Below, piece after piece: positions 1-9,343 of a stretch of 64,000 nt of DNA (position 1 is its first letter; each line of letters begins with the position of its first letter). The stretch comes from Trichomonas vaginalis G3. Taxonomy: Eukaryota; Parabasalia; Trichomonadida; Trichomonadidae. The stretch lies in NCBI RefSeq assembly GCF_026262505.1, contig NC_067208.1, positions 17,679,962-17,743,961 of the forward strand. The letters are read 5' to 3'. A program made the translations under genes and the position numbers. The notes under the pieces are model-generated. The model was not told where the DNA came from and did not search any database. It worked only from the letters and a program-made list of their open reading frames with translations.

Positions 1-319
1 AGAAACTTTGACACCTAACTTTTACAACCACTTGTTCTCATATTTCATGACATTAGATATTTCTAAGTTCAATCCAAGACAAATTCCACATACCGAAGAG
101 AGACAAACATTGTTAGAAGCAAACAAGAGTGTATATGAACTGTTCATAGATGAAACTGACTTTGAGTGTTTAGATGAAAGGTCATTGTACGATTCGTATA
201 AACAATATTGTCAAGAGTATGGTTATATGACAGCGTCTAAACGAACATTCTTGGCAAATGTCAAAAGTCTTTTAGACGTACAGAATGGTGTATATACAAA
301 GAAAAATTTTTCTGAGTAA
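1..319 (+). CDS. Primase-helicase (SF3, D5-like), C-terminal part of element 1
   Basis: The reading frame runs in from outside the window and ends at 319. It is nearly identical to the last hundred residues of the SF3 helicase of element 2 (25366-26590), which has a Walker A motif. The visible part holds the post-ATPase region and a tail rich in Tyr and Lys. In D5-type proteins this helicase unwinds DNA for replication of the element. It is followed after about 37 bp by the 139-residue gene, as in element 2. Whether the gene is whole cannot be judged here. Confidence 0.75.
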   Translation, partial: ETLTPNFYNHLFSYFMTLDISKFNPRQIPHTEERQTLLEANKSVYELFIDETDFECLDERSLYDSYKQYCQEYGYMTASKRTFLANVKSLLDVQNGVYTKKNFSE

Positions 320-356
320 ATTTTAAAAAAAATATTTTTTTTATCCGATAGAAAAG

Positions 357-776
357 ATGACGAAATTCATCTCAGTCAACAAGTATATGACAGAAGTCAA
401 AGAAGAACTAGACCCATTCACATATTTGAATGTTTACTTCTACCATTTTGAAAAGTCTACATTTGACAAAGTTTGGAACATCGAACCAGTTAAGTTTGCT
501 ATTGTGACTAAAAATGGTGCGAAATTTGAAGACTTAGACATAGAAGGTTTGTTAACAGTCAAAGAAAGTTTTGACAGAAGGTTTTCAAACCTTAAAGAAG
601 GCAAAGCATACAAACTTGTTATACCTTATGAACCAAAGAAAGCAGACGACTATGAATATTATGAGTCTAAGATAGTTGAAGTTCAAGGTAAATTGGGTAA
701 AAAGATTTTAGAGTCTAAGCCAGTGTTTGCTCCTAAAGAGGAAGAGAACATTGACATTGACCCAGAAATGTTCTAA
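357..776 (+). CDS. Conserved Polinton protein of 139 residues, unknown role
   Basis: It starts MTKFISVNKYMTEVKEE and ends in an acidic tail, EEENIDIDPEMF. I do not recognise a family. It looks whole. It is nearly identical to 26625-27044 in element 2, also directly after the SF3 helicase and before a convergent gene. The acidic tail and the position between helicase and packaging ATPase would fit a DNA-replication accessory or single-strand-binding protein, but this is inference from context only. The upstream sequence GATAGAAAAGATG resembles the A-rich leaders of neighbouring genes. Confidence 0.75.
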   Translation: MTKFISVNKYMTEVKEELDPFTYLNVYFYHFEKSTFDKVWNIEPVKFAIVTKNGAKFEDLDIEGLLTVKESFDRRFSNLKEGKAYKLVIPYEPKKADDYEYYESKIVEVQGKLGKKILESKPVFAPKEEENIDIDPEMF

Positions 777-792
777 AAATAAAATTTTATTT

Positions 793-1239
793 TTACATGT
801 CAAATTTCTTTTTCTCTGGCTCTGGTTCTTTCTTCTCTTCTTCTACTTTCTTTTCTTTCTTTTCTCTCTTCTTCTTCTCTGGTGGAGTTATGTCAAACTT
901 CTCAGAACCATATTTTTGTAAAAGGTCTTTGTCCTTTAATAGCTCTTCTATTCTGTTTTCTATTTCATTTTCAAGAACAGCGCATGTGTCTTCTTTGCAT
1001 TCTAAGAAGTTTTGTTGGACTTCATCTCTCCAAGAGGCGTCATCTCTGTCAACAAGTCTGTCATTGACAAATTTTAAGACTTCTCTGCTTAACGTTTTAT
1101 GGTTCTTGTCATATTCCCAGAAACAGAACTTTAGAACAAATTCACCTTTCTTGTTTACACTATGTAAGATTTTATGGTCGACAGATGTTTTGCTGTCGAA
1201 AAGCTTGTCTCGAATATAGATAGCGAAATCGCTAGACAT
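793..1239 (-). CDS. Small charged protein, divergent partner of the packaging ATPase
   Basis: It encodes 148 residues starting MSSDFAIYIRDKLFD. The N-terminal half is folded-looking, and the tail is a long Lys/Glu-rich run (KKKREKKEKKVEEEKKEPEPEKKK). No family is recognised. It looks whole. Its start is 36 bp from the start of the ATPase at 1276 on the other strand, so the two genes share a short AT-rich two-way control region. The counterpart in element 2 is at 27061-27519. The highly charged tail could bind DNA or another virion protein; this is inference. Confidence 0.7.
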   Translation of the reverse strand: MSSDFAIYIRDKLFDSKTSVDHKILHSVNKKGEFVLKFCFWEYDKNHKTLSREVLKFVNDRLVDRDDASWRDEVQQNFLECKEDTCAVLENEIENRIEELLKDKDLLQKYGSEKFDITPPEKKKREKKEKKVEEEKKEPEPEKKKFDM

Positions 1240-1275
1240 TTCCTAAAAGATAAAAATTTTAATTTTTCTAAAAAT
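1240..1275. promoter_or_regulatory. 36-bp two-way intergenic region
   Basis: This short AT-rich gap separates two genes that start back to back. It holds AAAAATTTTAATTTTTCTAA and must contain the transcription starts for both sides. The same gap is present in element 2 at 27520-27555. Confidence 0.5.
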
Positions 1276-2151
1276 ATGTTAGAAAAAAAGTTTGCTGACA
1301 TTGACAAGAAATTTGAGAATGTTTTAAATAAGAACAAGAGGAAGTTGGAAAATGCTCAGATAAAACCCATACATGACAAGTTCCTATTTGCTCAGAATGG
1401 TATAACAGGTCTAATCGCACCACCTGGGTCGGGCAAGACTTTCACTTATCTTAAAATGGCTGCACAACAACAAGAACTAGATGAGAAGAACCCATTCTAT
1501 GAGTTAGTAGTCATTTGTAGTACTTCTGGTCAATTTGACCAAACCGTCAATTCGTTCAAAGATATTATAAAAAAGTCTAAGTTAGTATGTATAAAAGACT
1601 CTGAGTTGTTAGATTGGATAAAGAAGTACCAAAGAAGAGTTTTGAAGTACAATGCTATAAATGAGTATGTCAATTCTAAGTTTAAAGACCCAAATGAGGA
1701 AATGCAGAGAATATTAGAGAAGAAACACTTCAGAAACAAACAGAAAGAGATAGAATACATTTCGAAGAAATTGCAATCTTACGATTGGAAGACTTACCCT
1801 CACAGATGTCTTCTTATCTTAGATGACTTTGCTTCTCATCCTTTGTTAAAGAACAGAGAACAAGACATGTGTCGAATTCTCAAGAAGCTCAGACACTTTA
1901 ACATTTCAGTTGTCATTTGTGTACAGACAGCAAAGAGTTTAAGTAAGGATGTAAAGAGAATACTTACTGATATCATACTTTTCCCCGGATTGTCCGAAGA
2001 CGATTTCATGGAACTTATGAAAGAGTCCATGGCAGGTAAGTTTGACAGACATGAACTATGGGAGAAGTACAAAGTCATACAAGACCCTCATACTTCTTTC
2101 AGAATTCATATCTACGCGAACAAAGTTCAAATTGTAAAAAGTCAAGCGTAA
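1276..2151 (+). CDS. A32-like genome packaging ATPase (FtsK/HerA superfamily)
   Basis: This is the Polinton packaging ATPase, which is thought to drive DNA into the capsid. It has Walker A APPGSGKT near residue 53, a Walker B strand CLLILDDF near residue 180, and a following sensor strand ending CVQTAKS. Its length of 291 residues is usual for the family. I chose ATG 1276 over an in-frame ATG at 1174, because the latter would overlap the start of the divergent gene and 1276 has the AAAAAT leader seen before other starts. It looks whole. The counterpart in element 2 is 27556-28423. Confidence 0.85.
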   Translation: MLEKKFADIDKKFENVLNKNKRKLENAQIKPIHDKFLFAQNGITGLIAPPGSGKTFTYLKMAAQQQELDEKNPFYELVVICSTSGQFDQTVNSFKDIIKKSKLVCIKDSELLDWIKKYQRRVLKYNAINEYVNSKFKDPNEEMQRILEKKHFRNKQKEIEYISKKLQSYDWKTYPHRCLLILDDFASHPLLKNREQDMCRILKKLRHFNISVVICVQTAKSLSKDVKRILTDIILFPGLSEDDFMELMKESMAGKFDRHELWEKYKVIQDPHTSFRIHIYANKVQIVKSQA

Positions 2152-2156
2152 AAATG

Positions 2157-2244
2157 TAAGTGTTTGAGTCTTAGTCTGTTGTGGTGCTGGGGCTGTCGGT
2201 TCTTCTGGCTTTGGAATGGACTCGGTTGGTGGAACGTCAGCCAT
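2157..2244 (-). pseudogene. Short copy of the M(A/S)DVPPTE proline-rich gene
   Basis: The sequence MADVPPTESIPKPEEPTAPAP matches the start of the longer proline- and glutamine-rich gene at 30818-31442 in element 2. Only the first part is recognisable here, directly against the 3' end of the packaging ATPase. As in element 2, a tandem array of about 22-bp units lies immediately upstream. It is a remnant; its role is unknown. Confidence 0.5.
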
Positions 2245-2261
2245 CCGTTTGTGTCCTGTCG

Positions 2262-2725
2262 GAAGGAAGAGTTCTTCCAGTTGGAAGGAAGGACTTTTCC
2301 TGTCGGAAGGAAGGACTTTTCCTGTCGGAAAGAAAAACTTTTCCTGTCGGAAAGAAAAATTTTTCCTGAAGGAAAGAAAAATTTTTCCTGAAGGAAAGAA
2401 AAATTTTTCCTGAAGGTCGGCCAAAAAGTTCTCAATTTTCGAAAATTTGAATGGTTTACGGACGGACAACTGGAAAAGTTTTTCCTGAAGGAAAGAAAAA
2501 TTTTTCCTGAAGGAAAGAAAAATTTTTCCTGAAGGAAAGAAAAACTTTTCCTGTCGGAAGGAAGGACTTTTCCTGTCGGAAGGAAGGACTTTTCCTGTCG
2601 GAAAGAAAAACTTTTCCTGTCGGAAGGAAGGACTTTTCCTGTCGGAAGGAAGGACTCGGAATGCCAGAAGGACTCGGAATGCCAGAAGGACTCGGAATGC
2701 CAGAAGGACTCGGAATGTCAGAAGG
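2262..2725. repeat. Tandem array of about 22-bp units and 18-bp units
   Basis: Two blocks (about 2262-2417 and 2470-2660) are built from 22-bp units of two alternating kinds, GGAAGGAAGGACTTTTCCTG and GGAAAGAAAAATTTTTCCTG, about 15-16 units in all. Each unit is itself partly palindromic (GGAAA...TTTCC). The right end changes to about five copies of an 18-bp unit with core GGACTCGGAATGCCAGAA (about 2650-2725). On the minus strand the array is open in one frame and would encode a Phe/Arg/Pro repeat, but translation is not shown. Confidence 0.85.
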
Positions 2726-2801
2726 ACTCGGACAAGACAATTTACCATCTAGAGCTACCTGAGCCATCTTTGGTGTCAAGCTTGAAAAATAAATGGTTCA
2801 T

Positions 2802-3599
2802 TTACTCTTCCTCTTTGAAGTTGTCAAAATACTCTGTTATTTTTTCCTTCAGTAGCGGCAAATCTTCTTTGAATGTAAGTATTGTACAACCTTTCATATC
2901 ATAGTGTGTTTGAGGTAACGTATCTTGAACTATCTGTTTAACATCTTCATTCGGTGTCATTGAAATCGGTAAGTTTTCGCGATAGAACCAATTTCTGTCA
3001 GATTTGTAAATCTTAGCAAGGTCGTAAAAGCTTTTGTTGTTTCTTCTGACTAAATGCAACATAACCATATCTCTGTCTTCTTCATTTTCCATCTCTTCAG
3101 TGTAAATCATATACTTATAGTTCTTTTCCTTTCCTTTTGGTACCGAACGTGGTATTCTTTTCTGTATGTTTTTGTCTTCTTTCATCATATCTTCTCTCTG
3201 CTTTGTACAAAGTTCGTCAAGTAGCATAAGTATGTAGATTGCATAACGAGGTGAAGCCCACATTGCTATTGAACTAGCTAGGAACTTATGAACATATATA
3301 CCTTTTAGATGCGATGGTAAGTTTTGTCTGTCTTGGTACATCTTTTTAAGTTCTACATGTTCAAACTCACTGAGGAGTTCATGAGTGCTATTTAATTCAA
3401 ACCAGTCTTGTGGTTTCTTGGTATCTGGAGCAAAACATGCTGTCAAAATACTTTGCATTTGGTACATGTCATCTTTGACCGAACGAATGAGACGTAACTG
3501 TTTGTTAAACTGTATGTACTCATATTCTTCATTTATGGCTTCATGAACGATAGCAGTTGTTGTGTTCTCTGTTGTTGTCATATCTGTCTTTACATACAA
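2802..3599 (-). CDS. KilA-N domain protein
   Basis: It encodes 265 residues. Residues about 60-125 match the KilA-N fold found in large DNA viruses and phages: WFELNSTHELLSEF, then YVHKFLASSIAMWASPRYA and a following helix ILMLLDELC. KilA-N is a DNA-binding module often joined to a second domain; here the C-terminal half (about residues 150-265) is unassigned. The start may be at 3599 or at an inner Met at 3581. It looks whole. No equivalent gene is seen in element 2. A role in regulation or DNA binding is inferred. Confidence 0.75.
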   Translation of the reverse strand: MYVKTDMTTTENTTTAIVHEAINEEYEYIQFNKQLRLIRSVKDDMYQMQSILTACFAPDTKKPQDWFELNSTHELLSEFEHVELKKMYQDRQNLPSHLKGIYVHKFLASSIAMWASPRYAIYILMLLDELCTKQREDMMKEDKNIQKRIPRSVPKGKEKNYKYMIYTEEMENEEDRDMVMLHLVRRNNKSFYDLAKIYKSDRNWFYRENLPISMTPNEDVKQIVQDTLPQTHYDMKGCTILTFKEDLPLLKEKITEYFDNFKEEE

Positions 3600-4218
3600 A
3601 TATAAAAAAAATATTTTATAAAAACTAACGCTATTTTTTATCTTGTATAAAAGATATGATTTCAGGGATTTTTTTACGAAGTGTCAAAGTTCTCTTCGTC
3701 AAAAAAATACAGTTATATCATGAAATTTGGTCATTTTTTCACGATTTCAGGGATTTTTTTTACGAAGTGTCAAAGTTCTCTTCGTCAAAAAATACAGTTA
3801 TATCATGAAATTTGGTCATTTTTTTCAGCAAAAATATATTTTAGGTGTCACCAGGTCCCTCGGTCCCTCGGTCAACTAACATCTTTTTGAAAATGGTGAC
3901 AACATGACATTTTGACAACAACACAGGAAATAAACTTCTTCGTATATGTTTTGTCATGAAATTTGGTCATTTTACTCAGCAAAAATATATTTTATGTTAG
4001 CATGTTAGATCTAACACGTTTTCTAACCTCTTTTCTCACCTCTTGAATTTTGTATAAAAAAGATATGATTTCAGGGATTTTTTTACGAAGTGTCAAAGTT
4101 CTCTTCGTCAAAAATAACAGTTATATAATGAAATTTGGTCATTTTACTCAGCAAAAATATATTTTATGTTAGCATGTTAGATCTAACACGTTTCTAACCT
4201 CTTTTCTAACATAACTAT
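3600..4218. repeat. Non-coding repeat block of element 1
   Basis: No gene is seen. Two long near-copies (about 3655-3735 and 3743-3830) share a segment containing ACGAAGTGTCAAAGTTCTCT, with a third part at about 4065-4140. Two copies of a palindromic module with GTTAGATCTAAC lie at about 3995-4047 and 4165-4212, each next to AAATATATTTTA. A short CCCTCGGT tandem lies at about 3849-3873. The same modules recur at 5134-5660 and throughout element 2. Confidence 0.8.
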
Positions 4219-5133
4219 TTACAAGCGTTTTACATGGTATATGTTGCGATGGTTCATGACTTTAAACAGTTTTGTAGCTTCTATTTCTTCACGAAGGATA
4301 TCAAAAGTTTTAACAATGCCGAATGTTTCTTTATATTTCTTCTTGACATCTGAAAGAAGGAAATCGTCAGCTGTTGGATAGTTTTTGTTCAGAAATGTCA
4401 ACATGTCCATTTTATCTTCTGCTGGTTTCTCTGCTTCTTTCTTTAAGTCAGCATAGTCGTTTCGCATACGTTCTATCTCTTTGACGGAGTAGTTATATTT
4501 CCTCATTGCTGCTTTACATTTTGAACATTGTGGGTTCATTTTAGCATTGTACATTGAAATAAAACCAGCTAGAACAACTAAGGCGTCAATGGTTTTCTTT
4601 AACTCAAAAGTTGCTGGTTTTATCTGTTCGTTCCATACTTTACCTCTTTTATCTTTATCTCTTATCTGCCATACACATTTTGCAACTAACGAAACAAAGT
4701 TGTCGTAGGTCTTAAATTCTTCAGATTTGTATATGTCAGAGATGTTTTTATATACCATATCGCAGTCTTTGTCCATGACTTTGTGGTTGCAATGAAATCC
4801 AAGAAACTCATAGTTTACCTTACGTATGAACTTCTTGGTTTCTACTGAGTCAGTTGCTTTGACTTCTATTTCATCGAATTCTGGAATAGTAAGCTTTTGT
4901 TGTTGTATTTCAGGAAGTTTAGGTAGATGGTCAATAATATCCTGCATTTCATAAAGATATTCTTCATTTGTTTCATCTTTCGCACTACAGTCTAAAACTC
5001 CTTGGAGAAGTTCCTGCTTTATCTTCTGGATTTCTGTTTCGAAAGTATATGAAGAAGGAATGAAGCTTTTCATCTCTACTAACATTGAAGTTGGGTTCAT
5101 GACTAACGAGTTTGGTGAAGTTGTTGCTAACAT
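4219..5133 (-). CDS. Conserved Polinton protein of 304 residues, unknown role
   Basis: It starts MLATTSPNSLVMNPTSMLVE. A central CxxC pair (NPQCSKCKAAMRKYN, near residue 205) could bind metal, and a helical, partly coiled stretch follows (EIERMRNDYADLKKEAEK). The C-terminal 60 residues are predicted helical and could form a helix-turn-helix. I do not recognise the family. It looks whole, and the copy in element 2 (28759-29673) has exactly the same length, so it was under constraint. It lies next to the replication genes, which suggests DNA metabolism, without proof. Confidence 0.75.
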   Translation of the reverse strand: MLATTSPNSLVMNPTSMLVEMKSFIPSSYTFETEIQKIKQELLQGVLDCSAKDETNEEYLYEMQDIIDHLPKLPEIQQQKLTIPEFDEIEVKATDSVETKKFIRKVNYEFLGFHCNHKVMDKDCDMVYKNISDIYKSEEFKTYDNFVSLVAKCVWQIRDKDKRGKVWNEQIKPATFELKKTIDALVVLAGFISMYNAKMNPQCSKCKAAMRKYNYSVKEIERMRNDYADLKKEAEKPAEDKMDMLTFLNKNYPTADDFLLSDVKKKYKETFGIVKTFDILREEIEATKLFKVMNHRNIYHVKRL

Positions 5134-5660
5134 GTTCTTACAATAAAAATAAAAAATATTTTTTTAAAAAAACTAACTTTATTTTTTATGTTTTTTATGA
5201 AAGTGTCAAAACTCATGAATTTCGAGAGTTTTCTACGATGTTAGAAAAGTGGTTAGAAAACGTGTTAGATCTAACATGCTAACATAAAATATATTTTTGC
5301 CGAAAAAAATGAGTTTTGGTTGAAAAAACAGGTGGAGCCAAAAGTGGCTCGACCTCAAAACAAGCATTTTGTGAAGAATATACCAACCGCCAGAATGTCG
5401 ACGGTTGCTTTTTATACAAAATTCAACAGGTGAAAAAAGAGGTGAGAAAAGAGGTGAGATCTAACATGCTAACATAAAATATATTTTTCAATACTTTTTC
5501 AGCACAAAACATATACGATGAAATCTATCTCCTGTGTTGTTGTCTAAATGTCATGTTGTCACACTTTTTCAGAGAAGTTAAAATGACCGAGGGACCGAGG
5601 GACCGAGGGACCTGGTGACGTAGTGACACCTAAAACCATCTAACCTAAACATCTCATTTT
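5134..5660. repeat. Non-coding repeat block with palindromic modules
   Basis: No gene is seen. It holds two inverted copies of the GTTAGATCTAAC module (about 5237-5290 and 5433-5492), a small hairpin GAGCCAAAAGTGGCTC at 5335-5350, and a tandem of ACCGAGGGAC units at about 5585-5620 that also occurs at 15125-15155 near the element end. Confidence 0.8.
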
Positions 5661-6521
5661 TCAATACTTTTTCAGCACTTTTCCGTAGTTGTATATGAAA
5701 GACAATTCGAGATAAAAGTCATAGTACAATGGTATTATATGCTGCACACCGTTTGTTGTGAACCAGACTTGAAAGTCAGAGAAACTGTTACTAGGTGGTT
5801 CGTAGAATTTAGAAGCAAAGTCATAAAAGTCCTTACCGATACAAAGAAAACTGTTGTTGCTTGAACTGAAACTTGCATGACACATGACATTTTGAGGATC
5901 GAACACGTTTCTATAAACTGTCAAATCTGTTGGTGGGAGTATAAATTTAAAAGGACCGTCAGGTGGTAATGGTTCGTTCTGGTTTAGTAACCGAAGAAAT
6001 TGTGCCCAAGAACGTTTGTCTACTCCCCAATATAAAAACTCTGTATCTCTTGGAGGGTTAATTTCAATCTTTTGAAATGAAACGGTGGAGTTCATCTTGT
6101 CGTATTCTAGTTTTAGATAGTATGTTCCATTTAGTAAAGAGTCGTATTTTTCTTGAAATTCCCAGTAGTATTTGTTTATTTGAGTTTGAAAGTCATTTAG
6201 AGTTTTTTCAAGACTTTCGTCTGAACGAATTGTAAAGATTTTCATTTCATCAAATTTTTCTATTAGACCATCAGAGCCTTTATACTGACCGTGAAAATAT
6301 ACTGCGAACATAAAAGCGTTAGTTCTATTTGAAAACAAAACTCTTCTAAATCCTATTGCCTTTGCATCTGAAGGGCTTTGAAGCCAACGAACTGGATAGT
6401 CAAACCTGTAAGTACGGGATGAAATTTCTTCATCTGATATAGTCCTACCAGCGTTTGTAAAGATATAGTCTAACGGTTTTGTATCTGCTACTTTTGTTCT
6501 TTGTTTTTCAACCTGAAGCAT
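5661..6521 (-). CDS. Virion-like protein family member (286 residues), copy a
   Basis: It starts MLQVEKQRTKVADTKPLDYI and shares with 12519-13366 and 40061-40908 the pattern FDYP.RWL..PS..KAIGFRR near residue 45 and, near the C-terminus, FDP..V..HASFS...NSFLC..DFY followed by F.DFQVWFTT. The family is not recognised. The mostly beta-strand look and a Polinton setting suggest a structural or attachment protein; this is inference. It looks whole. In element 1 it occupies the slot between the 304-residue gene and the polymerase, which in element 2 holds a different gene cassette. Confidence 0.7.
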   Translation of the reverse strand: MLQVEKQRTKVADTKPLDYIFTNAGRTISDEEISSRTYRFDYPVRWLQSPSDAKAIGFRRVLFSNRTNAFMFAVYFHGQYKGSDGLIEKFDEMKIFTIRSDESLEKTLNDFQTQINKYYWEFQEKYDSLLNGTYYLKLEYDKMNSTVSFQKIEINPPRDTEFLYWGVDKRSWAQFLRLLNQNEPLPPDGPFKFILPPTDLTVYRNVFDPQNVMCHASFSSSNNSFLCIGKDFYDFASKFYEPPSNSFSDFQVWFTTNGVQHIIPLYYDFYLELSFIYNYGKVLKKY

Positions 6522-6577
6522 TTTATATATGTAAAAATATACTGTTTTAAAAACGTTTTAAAATGGTATGCAATTTT

Positions 6578-8731
6578 TTACTTCATGCAATGTTTTATTT
6601 CTGTGCCGTCTTCAAGTATACCCCAATACTTACGCTTGGAGAGGACATGAACTTCGGTGAAAATTTTGTCCAATTTGAATTGACCCATCTTTTCACCGAC
6701 TAAACCCATTTCAATGAGTTTGTTGTATCCTTCTTCGTTCGTCATGAGTGCGTCAATGTTCTCATAGTATACCTTCACTTTCGATTTAACATCGGAGAAG
6801 AACTCATTGTAGTTGTCAAGGACTGCTTTTGCGAACTGAGGATAAGACCAATGTTCGACAATAGGTTTTACTGTGGTTACTAAGCCACCTTGACCTTGAG
6901 TAAATTCGTATTTCAAAACAAAAGGGGAGAACCTTTCAACAAAGTTGTCGACCTTCTCATAGTGTTTACTCTTCATCGCTTGAGGTTTCTTAATGGAATA
7001 TCCCCATGTCGAATTCATAAGCAATTTGAGTGTCATTGCAAGTTTGGGGTTTGAAGCTTTCCTAATATCATACAGTTGTTGTATGACTTTTCCAACTGTA
7101 TAGTTCCTTCCCGGGAACTCACCATCTTCGTTTGGAATTCCAGTCGGAATATATTGGACAAACCTCATGTACGCAGCGTTAAGGTCGACATAGTATATTT
7201 TTTCATCTGAGTCGAACTTGTCGCATCCAATCGGTCCAGTTCGTGGAAATTCAAGCGAGTCTCTTATCTTCTGAGAAACCTCGCCTGTTATTTCATAAAC
7301 ATCGTCAAAGCAACCTGTTTCATATAAAACCTTCTGACCTAACTCAGATGCTCTCCAATACAATTTGACGTCAATTGGATGTCTCAATGGAAGTTTGTTT
7401 ATAGCATCTTGAAGTTCTTGCAACCTCATTGGAAGTTCTTCTGGTTCAGGTTGGTATCCGAACAATCCAACTCCTTTTGGAACTGTGTACTTCTTTTGTG
7501 CTATAACTTTGTCCGGAACAACTTTTGGTCTTACCAACAATGAAAAGTTTGTTTCGTCTTTTGGTACAAAAGTTTCTGTCAGCTTGTCATCTGGAATTGG
7601 TTCCAACAAACCTTTCTCGAAAAGAATGTTAACAGCTCTGACAATGTTGCATTTGCCTTTTCCGAACAATGGGTTTGTAAGACTTTCGTTCAACATGAAG
7701 TGGTTGTGGACAAGTACAATCTTCAACCATGGCAATTTGAAGTCAACAACATAGTCGTCATGTGAAGAACCTTTAGCTGTAGGTATGTTGACTCGGATAT
7801 TGACATTTGCCAACGGTGCAATTTTTGCCAATTGACCTCTGAGCATGTACCTTGTTTTCACACATGACTCAAGATACTTCATCTTCTCATCTGTAACAAG
7901 ACCAGAGTTCCTGAGACATGTAAGAATACAAGGTTCATTGACAATTTTTTCAATTGAATTGTAAATTCCATACCTTGTCAAGTCAATGTCAGACTTATTT
8001 CTGAAGGGGAAGTATCCAGCATGTTGTCTGACTGCTTGAGGGTTAGGTTGGTACCATTCGAACTTGACACTTGCAATTCCTTCAATCGCATTCAAAATGT
8101 CTGAGTCGGAGTCAACCATTTGTTCTCTCTTTGTAGTCTTGAAAGCGTCAAGAAGTTGTGCGGCTGTTGTGACATTGCCATATGCATAGTAAATATGACC
8201 ATCCAAATCTGTTACGGTCAATCTGAGATTGTATCCTTTCTTATTTCCGTCTTGAATTGCAGCAAGTACTCCCATGAAGCCTTCTTTGTTCTTTCCTTCT
8301 TCAAAATTTACTGTAAAGGTTCGCCCAGATGTAATTTTACTTCTAACTTCACGATACTTCTCATATGCATATCTTGTTCTTTCCATGGGAGCATGTGCGT
8401 CTTCACCCTTCCCTTTTTTCCGTCTCAAGGGATGCAATTGTTCGTCATGTTTCCAGTAGAATCTGGCAAAGCCGTCGTGTCCTTCAACCTGTGGCTCACT
8501 AACATCGAAAGGCATGTCCATAAGCCGTTCTTCTTCTAACCTCTCTAGTCTGTTTGGATAATTTGCGCGTGCTGTTTCCAAGTCCATTTCGTAGGTCAGA
8601 CCAGCCAGTTTGTCATAGACTTTTATTGGCTTTCCCTTCCTATATTTAAACTTCTTTGAAACTTTCCAACCATATCTTTCTAACTCTGCTTTTATTCTAG
8701 CAGACCTTCTATCCATTCTATACGGGGGCAT
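6578..8731 (-). CDS. Protein-primed DNA polymerase B
   Basis: This is the replicative polymerase of Polintons. In 717 residues it shows the family B palm region: motif A YYVDLNAAYMRF near residue 510, motif B KLLMNSTWGYS near residue 565, and the motif C region YYENIDALMTN near residue 665. The N-terminal half carries a Polinton-type extension. The ATG at 8731 follows a TTTTATAAAAA leader, like other starts in the element. It looks open throughout. It is almost the same as the polymerase region of element 2 (34313-36445). It would copy the linear element from a protein primer at the inverted ends. Confidence 0.88.
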   Translation of the reverse strand: MPPYRMDRRSARIKAELERYGWKVSKKFKYRKGKPIKVYDKLAGLTYEMDLETARANYPNRLERLEEERLMDMPFDVSEPQVEGHDGFARFYWKHDEQLHPLRRKKGKGEDAHAPMERTRYAYEKYREVRSKITSGRTFTVNFEEGKNKEGFMGVLAAIQDGNKKGYNLRLTVTDLDGHIYYAYGNVTTAAQLLDAFKTTKREQMVDSDSDILNAIEGIASVKFEWYQPNPQAVRQHAGYFPFRNKSDIDLTRYGIYNSIEKIVNEPCILTCLRNSGLVTDEKMKYLESCVKTRYMLRGQLAKIAPLANVNIRVNIPTAKGSSHDDYVVDFKLPWLKIVLVHNHFMLNESLTNPLFGKGKCNIVRAVNILFEKGLLEPIPDDKLTETFVPKDETNFSLLVRPKVVPDKVIAQKKYTVPKGVGLFGYQPEPEELPMRLQELQDAINKLPLRHPIDVKLYWRASELGQKVLYETGCFDDVYEITGEVSQKIRDSLEFPRTGPIGCDKFDSDEKIYYVDLNAAYMRFVQYIPTGIPNEDGEFPGRNYTVGKVIQQLYDIRKASNPKLAMTLKLLMNSTWGYSIKKPQAMKSKHYEKVDNFVERFSPFVLKYEFTQGQGGLVTTVKPIVEHWSYPQFAKAVLDNYNEFFSDVKSKVKVYYENIDALMTNEEGYNKLIEMGLVGEKMGQFKLDKIFTEVHVLSKRKYWGILEDGTEIKHCMK

Positions 8732-8760
8732 TTTTTATAAAAATAAAAAAATGTTTTTTT

Positions 8761-9343
8761 TTACTTTACGTAACCACCTGCTGCCAAAAGTCTTTGACGC
8801 CAACCCATACCAGCTAATGAAGGTTGACTTGGTTTAGTTTGAAAACTAACCTTTGGTTTGGTTTATCTTCAGTTTTTGGTTTATTTCTTCTATTGGTTTT
8901 TCGTCACTTTTCGGTTCATCTGACTTTACCTCACCTGCAGGAACAGTTGTGTCGTCAACATCTTCATAAATATCATATGCCATTTGTTTTTGTTTTCCTT
9001 TCAACTTTTTGTGTTTGTTGTAAAGTTTAGAATATTTCGACTCTAAGTCAATGAGATGTTCTATAATGAACTGTTGGTCAGTGAAGTAAACTTTTCCATC
9101 TGTTGTCTCGAAAGCTCCTTCAGACTTCAATATTTTATTTGTGAGAGTCTGTTTCTTTTTTGAGATACTTGCCGTTCCATTTTTATGAAAAGTGACTTTG
9201 TAGTTAGGGTTTGTATTTCCAGACCTGGCACTTTCTATTATTGAATTTTTCTCTTCATCTGTAAGTTCTTTGACAGGTTTTGACAATGGTTCTGAACTTT
9301 TTGTTTGTGGTGTCAAATCTACCGTTTCAACTTCTTCAGTCAT
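8761..9343 (-). pseudogene. Conserved Polinton protein, region with about one break
   Basis: The region starts MTEEVETVDLTPQTKSSEPL. It has an acidic low-complexity N-terminus, a central compact part (NPNYKVTFHKNGTASISKKK), a coiled-coil-like helix (LIDLESKYSKLYNKHKKLKG), an acidic linker and a basic Gly-rich end (GMGWRQRLMAAGGYVK). No family is recognised. The same layout occurs at 36475-37058. It is followed by a smaller gene with an identical 17-bp leader, so both may be expressed together. A minor virion or core protein is plausible. Confidence 0.6.

Noticed and set aside
727-1219. Plus-strand Ser/Phe/Leu-rich frames
   Set aside because: They are antisense to the Lys/Glu-rich tail of the real minus-strand gene at 793-1239, and the same happens at 26995-27372.
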